A program made the translations under genes and the position numbers. Of a stretch of DNA of 8,460 nucleotides, positions 1 to 5,102 are shown piece after piece. Below the pieces are notes generated by a model. The model was not told where the DNA came from and searched no databases. It was given only the letters and a program-made list of their open reading frames with translations. Origin of the DNA: DAOUMU01 sp034409055. GTDB taxonomy: Bacteria > Chloroflexota > Anaerolineae > 4572-78 > J111. Location of the stretch: assembly GCA_034409055.1 (NCBI GenBank), contig DAOUMU010000284.1:1-8460 (forward strand). Reading direction: 5' to 3'. Each line of letters begins with the position of its first letter. Position 1 is the stretch's first letter.

Positions 1-1
1 G

Positions 2-85
2 GGACAGCCTGTGCTTGATGTCCTTGAAGCTGCCTACCGAGGAGAGCCCTGGGTACCAACCCCACCATCCAATGCGCTGCCATAG
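2..85 (+). CDS. Possible C-terminal fragment of an oxidoreductase (partial)
   Basis: An open frame enters from the left edge and stops at TAG 83-85, giving 27 residues. It begins GQPVLDVLEAAYR, which resembles the last helix of Gfo/Idh/MocA-type NAD(P)-dependent oxidoreductases (a G-x-P-V...EAAY pattern near the C-terminus). The remaining 14 residues are proline-rich and not diagnostic. The frame converges on larC, with about 96 bp between the two stops. The fragment is too short to assign firmly, and the open frame could be chance. Confidence 0.3.
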   Translation, partial: GQPVLDVLEAAYRGEPWVPTPPSNALP

Positions 86-181
86 CTGGCCCCGTCTGAG
101 TAGTTACGATTTCGTGATAGTGTCCTAGAGTACACAAAGCATCCACCAAATCGGTCACATAGTGAGGCGATCTTAGGGTCG

Positions 182-1396
182 CTAATGCACCGAATCGCCG
201 CTCAATCCTGTGAAAGTCTGCCCACTCAACAACACCTCAGCGGCCCGTTCCGCCGCACGATAGATTTCATGCAAGGGCGCACCAGTTGATTCCGCCAGCC
301 GCCGGCAATCCTCGTACTCAGGAGCGGCTCGGGTTCGTCCCTCATCCCAATAGGCAACTTTGAGCCGCACGGCACCGTAGGCGGTCTCGACCGTGTGGAC
401 CGACCGGGCCAGGCAATGTCGCTGCACCATTTGCTGGCGCACGCCCAGTGTACTTGTCTCGGCGAACAGGATCCCCGTCAGCGCGTTCGTCTCCTCCGGC
501 CGGCAGAGAACCCGCAGCAGGATGGCCGGTCGATTTTTCTTCATCTGGATCGGCGACAAAAAGACATCCATCGCTCCGGCCTCGAAGAGGCGGCCCATTA
601 CGTAATCATAGATTTCCGGGTTGAGATCGTCGATATTCGTTTCCAGTAGGGTCAAGGTCTCAGTCACCGCCTGATTTGGAGCGGACTGATCGCCCAGTAA
701 CAGGCGCAGCACGTTGGGAATGGACAGGTCGCGTCCACCAGCGCCATAGCCGACCGCAGCCAGCCTCATCGCCGGAATAGGGCCGAACGTTTCCGCCAGC
801 GAAGACAGGAGCACCGCCCCGGTTGGGGTAACCAGCTCCACGTCCAGGTCGCTGCCCACGACGGGCACTCCCTTCAACAAGGCCAGGGTAGCCGGGGCCG
901 GCAAGGGGATCTGCCCGTGGGCACCGCGGATAAAACCCCGCCCCAGGGGGACAGGCGAGACGACGATGCGCTCGATGTCCAGCGACTCTACCCCCACCAG
1001 CGTGCCGACCACATCGACGATGGTATCCACGCCACCCAGTTCGTGCAGGTGGACATGCTCCAGCGTGGTGCCATGGATACCGGCCTCCACTTCACCCAAC
1101 CGTCGAAAGATACCGACGGCCCGTTCTTTGATCGTCGGAGGCAAATCGCTCTCCGTCACGATGGCTTCGATATCAGGCAGGTGGCGCGCCGGTACGTCGT
1201 CGGTCACCAGCACATCTACCTTCACCGCGCTAAACCCATTTTTGTCAACCCGGCGACAGTGCAAGTCGAAATCGGCTAACCGGAGCGCAGCCAGTTGTTC
1301 ACGCAGCGTTGCCTCCGGTAACCCGGCGTCTAGCAGCGCCCCCAAGATCATATCGCCGCTGGCGCCGGCAATGCAGTCAAAGTAGGCCACTTTCAT
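182..1396 (-). CDS. larC: LarC, nickel insertion enzyme of NPN cofactor synthesis
   Basis: LarC is the CTP-dependent cyclometallase that inserts nickel into pyridinium-3,5-bisthiocarboxylic acid mononucleotide, the last step of nickel-pincer nucleotide synthesis; it is expected to be cytoplasmic. The 404-aa protein shows the family landmarks in order: DCIAGASGDM at residues 7-16, a histidine-rich HVHLHELG at 114-121, HGQIPLPAPAT at 160-170, ELVTPTGA at 187-194, LETNIDDLNPE at 251-261 and PEYEDC at 359-364. Both halves (LarC1- and LarC2-like) are in one uninterrupted frame, whereas Lactobacillus plantarum LarC is made by a programmed frameshift. The ATG overlaps the larB stop by 4 bp (ATGA), and a GGGGAG lies about 10 nt upstream, so translation is probably coupled to larB. 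No terminator hairpin is visible after the stop. Confidence 0.95.
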   Translation of the reverse strand: MKVAYFDCIAGASGDMILGALLDAGLPEATLREQLAALRLADFDLHCRRVDKNGFSAVKVDVLVTDDVPARHLPDIEAIVTESDLPPTIKERAVGIFRRLGEVEAGIHGTTLEHVHLHELGGVDTIVDVVGTLVGVESLDIERIVVSPVPLGRGFIRGAHGQIPLPAPATLALLKGVPVVGSDLDVELVTPTGAVLLSSLAETFGPIPAMRLAAVGYGAGGRDLSIPNVLRLLLGDQSAPNQAVTETLTLLETNIDDLNPEIYDYVMGRLFEAGAMDVFLSPIQMKKNRPAILLRVLCRPEETNALTGILFAETSTLGVRQQMVQRHCLARSVHTVETAYGAVRLKVAYWDEGRTRAAPEYEDCRRLAESTGAPLHEIYRAAERAAEVLLSGQTFTGLSGDSVH

Positions 1397-2169
1397 GTTT
1401 TATCATCTCCCCGAATCCGGTCTAAAATGAGATGGGCATACAGACCGGCTCCAAAACCGTTGTCAATGTTGACCACAGCCACGCCGGGAGCGCAGGAATT
1501 GAGCATGGCCAATAGCGCCGCCAGCCCGTTAAAGCTGGCCCCGTAGCCGACGCTGGTCGGTACGCCGACCACCGGGCAGGCGGCCAGGCCACCGACGACG
1601 CTGGTTAGCGCGCCCTCCATGCCGGCCACGCTAATGATGACGTCGGCGCCAAAGATACGCTCCCGTTGGTCCAAGAGGCGATGGACCCCGGCCACGCCCA
1701 CGTCGTAAGCCCGTTCTACCCGGCTGCCCAGGAATTCTGCGGTCTGGGCAGCTTCTTCGGCCACCGGCAGATCAGAGGTGCCACCGCTGACCACTAAGGC
1801 ATAAGGGACATCGGTGGAAAGCGGAGGCAGTTCGGTCCGGGCCAGGGTGAGCAGGCGCGAGGTAGCGTCGTAGCGAGCTTGAGGCAGTTGAGACTGAACA
1901 GCCGTGGCCATTTCGGCCGGAGCCCGGGTGGCCAGGATCCGGTCGTGATGTTGCCACAAGCGTTCCAGGATACCCTTGACCTGTTCAACCGTTTTGCCCT
2001 GGCAAAAGACCACCTCGGGCAGGCCCTGGCGTAAGGAGCGATGCAGGTCCAGTTGGGCGTAGCCGATGTTGTCGTAGGGCAGGGCGCGGAGCTGATCCAG
2101 GGCCTGGTCCACGTCGACCCGTCCCGCCTGTACCTCACTCAGTAAATAGCGTAACTTTTTGGCGTCCAT
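1393..2169 (-). CDS. larB: LarB, NaAD carboxylase/hydrolase of NPN cofactor synthesis
   Basis: LarB carboxylates nicotinic acid adenine dinucleotide at C5 of the pyridinium ring and cleaves the phosphoanhydride, yielding pyridinium-3,5-biscarboxylic acid mononucleotide. The 258-aa product has the usual two parts: a helical N-terminal region (about 1-115) and a PurE/AIR-carboxylase-like domain (about 120-250). The latter shows VVSGGTSDLPVAEEA at 126-140, VAGMEGALTSVVGG at 181-194, GVPTSVGYGASFNG at 202-215 and NIDNGFGAG at 234-242. Cys226 in LNSCAPG sits where the family has the catalytic cysteine that forms an adduct with the substrate ring. The ATG lies inside the last 35 bp of larE and has only a weak GAGG far upstream, so expression probably depends on coupling to larE. 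Confidence 0.95.
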   Translation of the reverse strand: MDAKKLRYLLSEVQAGRVDVDQALDQLRALPYDNIGYAQLDLHRSLRQGLPEVVFCQGKTVEQVKGILERLWQHHDRILATRAPAEMATAVQSQLPQARYDATSRLLTLARTELPPLSTDVPYALVVSGGTSDLPVAEEAAQTAEFLGSRVERAYDVGVAGVHRLLDQRERIFGADVIISVAGMEGALTSVVGGLAACPVVGVPTSVGYGASFNGLAALLAMLNSCAPGVAVVNIDNGFGAGLYAHLILDRIRGDDKT

Positions 2170-2965
2170 TGGCGGTCAGGGCCTCATTCAGGCTACCGGA
2201 ACGGAAACCGGCCAGGTCAAGGGTCACGTAGGTGTAACCCAGCACTTTTAACTGCTCGACAATCTGCTGGCGATAGATCAATATTCTCTGGAAATCGTCC
2301 GGACCGATCTCAATTCGGGCCATTTTATCGTGGTGACGCACTCGCAATTGGGCAAAGCCCAGCTTCTTGAGGACCAATTCGGCCCGCTCAACTTGCGATA
2401 GAATCGGCAGGGTGATGACGTTCCCGTAAGGCACCCGTGATGAGAGGCAGGCCGCTGCTGGCTTGTTCCAGTTGGGTAAACCCAACGTGCGGGCTAATTC
2501 ACGGATTTCAGCTTTGGTTAAGCCCGCTTCCAGGAGGGGGCTACGTACACCATACTCTCGGGCTGCCTGCCGGCCGGGACGATGGTCGCCGACATCATCG
2601 GCGTTATTGCCATCCACCACGTAACGATACCCTTCGCGCCGGGCAAATTCGACCAGCCGGCTAAACACGTCAACCCGGCAAAAGTAACAGCGATCTGGTT
2701 CGTTGGCCAGATAGCGGGGGTCTTCTGTTTCGTGGCTGTCAATGACCACGCAGCGCGCCCCAATTTGACGGGCGATGGTTTCTGCTTCCTGTCGCTCCTG
2801 GGCCGGCAAGCTGGCCGAGACAGCCGTCACCGCCACTGCTCGTTCACCCAGGCAATCGTGGGCGATTTTGAGCAGCAGGGTGCTATCCACGCCTCCGGAG
2901 TAGGCCACGACGACACTGTCCATCTCTTGTAAAATCTGTTGAAGTTGTTCGAGCTTGTTTGTCAT
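2135..2965 (-). CDS. larE: LarE, PP-loop sulfur transferase, three-cysteine type
   Basis: LarE activates the carboxylates of the LarB product with ATP and replaces oxygen by sulfur to give the dithio mononucleotide. The PP-loop ATP-binding motif SGGVDS is at residues 23-28, and the family's C-terminal VTLDLAGFRSG is present. Cys173 in AACLSSRVPYG matches the sulfur-donor cysteine of L. plantarum LarE (Cys176). Cys93 and Cys96 in RCYFCR add a CxxC that, as I recall it, the sacrificial Lactobacillus enzyme lacks; this pattern fits the [4Fe-4S]-dependent LarE class. I chose the ATG at 2965 (276 aa) because it follows a GAGGGGGG and lies 13 bp past the protease stop. An in-frame ATG at 2998 would add 11 residues overlapping the protease gene and lacks support. 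Confidence 0.93.
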   Translation of the reverse strand: MTNKLEQLQQILQEMDSVVVAYSGGVDSTLLLKIAHDCLGERAVAVTAVSASLPAQERQEAETIARQIGARCVVIDSHETEDPRYLANEPDRCYFCRVDVFSRLVEFARREGYRYVVDGNNADDVGDHRPGRQAAREYGVRSPLLEAGLTKAEIRELARTLGLPNWNKPAAACLSSRVPYGNVITLPILSQVERAELVLKKLGFAQLRVRHHDKMARIEIGPDDFQRILIYRQQIVEQLKVLGYTYVTLDLAGFRSGSLNEALTANGRQKVTLFTE

Positions 2966-2978
2966 ATCCCCCCTCATT

Positions 2979-3998
2979 CTAAACCACAATTTCCACATTC
3001 AGCAACCGCAAAACGGTTTGGATCGGATTAATCAACGTAGCACTGCCGGAACCGGCAAAAAGTAGTCCCACCAGATACCCTTCATCATCCAACATCGCCG
3101 AGCCAGAGTCACCGCCCGCACTCATGCCGGTGGCCATAAGTTGGCCGGTAAACGTGGCCATGCGGCCGTTATAATCCACCGAGATGGTGACGTCAATTTG
3201 TACAATGCGTCCCTGGGTGTAATCGGTGGTGCGCCCGGTTTTTTGCACGTTGGTGCCCAGGGTTGCTTCGCGTACGCCTTTGGGCCGGCCAATTTTGAGG
3301 ATATCCGGGATAAATTGGGCCGAGTCGAGGGGGCTGGCCAGGGCAGCATCGACCAGGTTTTCACCGGGGGAGGTGCGGTAAGCAATAAGGCGATGGTTAG
3401 AACCCAACGTTTGAGCGGCCAGGTTCAAAGCTCGCTCAAGACCCGACGCCACGCCGCAATTTGAACTTTCACCCCCAAAATCAAGGGGGATATGCTCGGC
3501 CAGGAGCGCTACTTTATCGGCCGGACCGCCGCCGTCGTAGCGACCGGGCTGGATGATCGGATCACCGGGCCGGCCGGCATTGACATTAGCCAGCACGTGA
3601 TTATTACTGAGAATAAAAATCTGGTTGCCACGCCGCACCAGGCAGCCAAAGGTGCCCGCCGTAACTTCGCTGTGGCCCATTGAAACACCCGGAGGAATAG
3701 TAGGTCGCCAGCGATCTTTGGTGCTTTGATTCTGCGGAACAACCTGGCCGGCCAAAAAGCGTCCTGTTTCGACCACGTCAGTTTTAACCCCGTCCAGATC
3801 ACGAGGCACTTTATCACCCTCGGCCAGTTGGGCCACCGGAACTTTCTGAGCCACATTGACCATTACGGCCACCTCATCGGTCACTTGACCTTCGCTTTCC
3901 TTGTGGCCAACGCCGACTCCGACTACGTTACTGCGCTTGAGAAGATGCGTTAAATTTTGCTGCTTAACTGATATGGCCCTATTTATATCAATGTTCAT
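2979..3998 (-). CDS. Trypsin-like serine protease with N-terminal prodomain-like region
   Basis: The 339-aa protein has a PA-clan (chymotrypsin-fold) catalytic domain at about residues 105-335. The triad can be read directly: His134 in LSNNHVLA, Asp217 in NLVDAAL and Ser298 in SAGGDSGSAM; TGRTTDYTQG at 254-263 is also typical of such bacterial peptidases. Residues 1-82 form a separate domain with NVVGVGVGHK at 24-33 and DGVKTDVVETG at 69-79. It is about 50% identical over 58 residues (my hand count) to the protein encoded just upstream. There is no signal peptide or membrane segment, so a cytoplasmic location is likely; the substrate is unknown. The ATG at 3998 has GGAG six nt upstream; a TTG at 4016 would add six residues and is less likely. 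It ends 13 bp before larE, so it is probably co-transcribed with the lar genes. Confidence 0.85.
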   Translation of the reverse strand: MNIDINRAISVKQQNLTHLLKRSNVVGVGVGHKESEGQVTDEVAVMVNVAQKVPVAQLAEGDKVPRDLDGVKTDVVETGRFLAGQVVPQNQSTKDRWRPTIPPGVSMGHSEVTAGTFGCLVRRGNQIFILSNNHVLANVNAGRPGDPIIQPGRYDGGGPADKVALLAEHIPLDFGGESSNCGVASGLERALNLAAQTLGSNHRLIAYRTSPGENLVDAALASPLDSAQFIPDILKIGRPKGVREATLGTNVQKTGRTTDYTQGRIVQIDVTISVDYNGRMATFTGQLMATGMSAGGDSGSAMLDDEGYLVGLLFAGSGSATLINPIQTVLRLLNVEIVV

Positions 3999-4035
3999 TT
4001 TTGTCTCCAATATCAATGCTCATTTTTGTCTCCAA
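3986..4035 (-). repeat. 25-bp tandem duplication carrying the protease RBS and start codon
   Basis: Units 3986-4010 and 4011-4035 are identical except for one T/C difference. Read on the minus strand, each unit carries TTGGAGACAAAAATG, i.e. a GGAG ribosome binding site and an ATG. Only the ATG at 3998 is in frame with the protease. The ATG of the other copy (4021-4023) is shifted by one base and opens an 11-codon frame (MSIDIGDKNEH) that stops at a TGA overlapping the first codons of the protease. Confidence 0.9.
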
Positions 4036-4036
4036 G

Positions 4037-4300
4037 CTAAAGAGCTCTTATTTTACCCACCTCTTGTACATCTGTCAGCACCCCCTCCAACTCAGTAGGG
4101 ACGACGTCTTTTTTGGCCAACTCAGTCAGTGGCTTTTTCTTGGTGACGTTAACAATCACCGCCAGATCATTGGTCAATTTACCCCTTTTATATTTGAAAC
4201 CGACCCCCGTGCCGATGACATTGGCCTGGGCCATCAACTGTTTTTCGTATTGTATCCGAACTGCCATGATCTGTTCAAAGGTTTGATCTTTCTCCATCAT
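4037..4300 (-). CDS. Free-standing paralog of the protease N-terminal domain
   Basis: This 87-aa protein has a basic/amphipathic N-terminal helix region (1-26), then NVIGTGVGFKYKRGK at 27-41, VIVNVTKKKP at 48-57 and EGVLTDVQEVG at 72-82. These segments match residues 24-81 of the downstream protease in order, with about 29 identities in 58 positions by hand alignment. It carries no catalytic residues. It could be a separate inhibitor, an intramolecular-chaperone-like factor acting in trans, or a degenerate copy left after partial duplication of the protease gene. The start at 4300 has AAAGGA about 5 nt upstream; a second ATG follows immediately at 4297. The frame stays open upstream to 4399, but that stretch is the inverted-repeat leader and is unlikely to be translated. 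The gap to the protease start is 38 bp. Confidence 0.75.
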   Translation of the reverse strand: MMEKDQTFEQIMAVRIQYEKQLMAQANVIGTGVGFKYKRGKLTNDLAVIVNVTKKKPLTELAKKDVVPTELEGVLTDVQEVGKIRAL

Positions 4301-4312
4301 TATGTCCTTTCG

Positions 4313-4478
4313 TTTATATAAAGAGTCTGATGTAGACTCAGTAGATCCAAATTTGAGGAGCACCCAGAGGGCATAAACCAGCCCGCCTACGTGCGGCACG
4401 CTCCGCAGTCGGCACGTGGGCGTGCCTCACTCCGCAAAAATTGGATCCACTGAGACTCCGTTAACTTAGATATATAAA
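4313..4478. repeat. Nested inverted repeat in the leader of the leftward operon (MITE/REP-like)
   Basis: Three sets of arms are nested around a GC-rich core. TTTATATA (4313-4320) pairs with TATATAAA (4471-4478). 4334-4350 (agactcagtagatccaa) pairs with 4441-4457 at 15 of 17 positions. 4381-4394 pairs with 4412-4425 at 12 of 14. A smaller hairpin, gagtct/agactc, sits at 4323-4328/4334-4339. The block is about 166 bp, non-coding, and abuts the ribosome binding site of the 87-aa gene. It could be a miniature mobile element, a dispersed palindromic repeat or a structured mRNA leader; the sequence alone does not decide. Confidence 0.7.
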
Positions 4479-4482
4479 GCTT

Positions 4483-4511
4483 ATTATACCGTATAATCAG
4501 TTCTACTAAAA
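4483..4511 (-). promoter_or_regulatory. Putative promoter of the leftward protease-lar operon
   Basis: On the minus strand a perfect -10 TATAAT lies at 4488-4483. At 17 bp spacing the -35 would be TTTTAG (4511-4506), which is poor. A start near 4476 would put the whole inverted-repeat block into a leader of about 175 nt before the first start codon. Support rests mainly on the -10 and the position. Confidence 0.4.
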
Positions 4512-4557
4512 TCAGGACACTCAAGAATAATCAAGAGGTTTTCGTGAAAGTTGTAAT

Positions 4558-4584
4558 TTAGCACTCTTGACAACTGAGTGCTAA
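4558..4584 (+). promoter_or_regulatory. CIRCE operator 1 (HrcA binding site), perfect
   Basis: TTAGCACTC (4558-4566), a 9-bp spacer and GAGTGCTAA (4576-4584) match the CIRCE consensus in full. HrcA repressor binds such sites upstream of groESL and dnaK operons and releases them on heat or protein-folding stress. The spacer contains TTGACA (4567-4572), a consensus -35, but only a weak -10 (TATCCC at 4589-4594, 16-bp spacing) follows it. Confidence 0.95.
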
Positions 4585-4600
4585 AATTTATCCCCTAAAT

Positions 4601-4629
4601 TTGCAAAATTGTTTGGATTAGGGTATGAT
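4601..4629 (+). promoter_or_regulatory. groESL promoter
   Basis: TTGCAA (4601-4606) and TATGAT (4624-4629) are separated by 17 bp, a good sigma70-type pair. A start near 4636 would place CIRCE 2 at the very beginning of the transcript and CIRCE 1 just upstream of the -35, so repressor could bind on both sides of the polymerase. Confidence 0.75.
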
Positions 4630-4639
4630 AGCCGGCAAC

Positions 4640-4666
4640 TTAGCACTCCTACCGGTCAAGTGCTAA
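4640..4666 (+). promoter_or_regulatory. CIRCE operator 2 (HrcA binding site), one mismatch
   Basis: TTAGCACTC (4640-4648), a 9-bp spacer and AAGTGCTAA (4658-4666) match CIRCE with a single change (G to A) in the right arm. It lies just after the likely transcription start, 82 bp centre-to-centre from the first CIRCE. Confidence 0.92.
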
Positions 4667-4683
4667 TTTTTAGTTTAAATTAT

Positions 4684-4741
4684 GTAGGGTAAGTTGCTAA
4701 CTTGCCCCTGACACCACTGACAAGTTAGCAACTTGTCCTAC
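4684..4741. repeat. Long hairpin in the groES 5' leader
   Basis: Arms 4684-4706 and 4719-4741 (23 bp each) are inverted copies with 20 of 23 matches and a 12-nt loop. In the transcript two of the three mismatches become G-U pairs. Each arm is itself palindromic (caagtt-gct-aacttg type), so alternative folds exist. There is no U-run after it, so it is not a standard terminator. It ends 34 nt before the ribosome binding site of groES. Confidence 0.8.
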
Positions 4742-4784
4742 AAAAAGAATTCCTGTTAGATCAAATTATATTTTTAGGAGGTAA

Positions 4785-5078
4785 ATGACAGTGAATCTCA
4801 AGCCATTAGGAGATCGATTAATCGTTAAACCGATCGAGCAAGAAGAAATGACGGCCAGCGGCATCGTGTTGCCGGAAACGGCCAAAGAAAAGCCGATGCA
4901 GGGTAAAGTCTTAGCTGTTGGGCCTGGCGCTCGCAAGGATGATGGTTCTCGCGTAGCGATGGATGTGAGTGAAGGCGACACCGTCCTTTACGCTAAATAT
5001 GCTGGCACCGAAGTAAAAATCGACGATAACAAATATCTAATCTTAAAAGAAACTGACATTCTGGCAATTGTAGAATAA
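4785..5078 (+). CDS. groES: GroES, 10-kDa co-chaperonin
   Basis: GroES forms the heptameric lid of the GroEL chamber in the cytoplasm. The 97-aa length is normal. The signature LKPLGDRLIVKP is at residues 5-16, the GroEL-binding mobile loop follows at about 17-34 (with SGIVLP), and the C-terminal LKETDILAIVE is typical. An unusually strong AGGAGGT lies at 4776-4782. It is only 3 nt from the ATG at 4785 but 9 nt from the in-frame GTG at 4791, so the true start may be the GTG, giving MNLKPLGDR; the ATG is kept here by convention. The gene is first in a groES-groEL operon under two CIRCE sites, 24 bp before groEL. Confidence 0.97.
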   Translation: MTVNLKPLGDRLIVKPIEQEEMTASGIVLPETAKEKPMQGKVLAVGPGARKDDGSRVAMDVSEGDTVLYAKYAGTEVKIDDNKYLILKETDILAIVE

Positions 5079-5102
5079 ATTATCACAAGGAGTCAATAAC
5101 TC

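Noticed and set aside
1..9. gggacagcc at the window start and ggggacagcc near the end (8353-8362), as possible element ends
   Set aside because: The shared word is 9-10 bp with no further similarity or transposase between; not enough for a mobile-element claim.
917..1385. Open frames of 120-139 codons opposite larC
   Set aside because: They lie entirely within larC on the other strand, with no recognisable protein; a product of codon composition.
4301..4399. Upstream extension of the 87-aa protein to a start at 4399 (120 aa)
   Set aside because: The extra 33 codons run through the inverted-repeat leader and show no similarity to the paralogous domain. A good RBS precedes the ATG at 4300.
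4527..4538. 12-bp word ataatcaagagg shared with 8081-8092
   Set aside because: Both lie upstream of leftward genes, and at 8083-8088 it contains the putative -35, but one 12-bp match in AT-rich promoters can be chance and no second shared element was found.
4684..4741. Reading the groES leader hairpin as a terminator or attenuator
   Set aside because: No U-run follows on the + strand and no alternative leader peptide was found.
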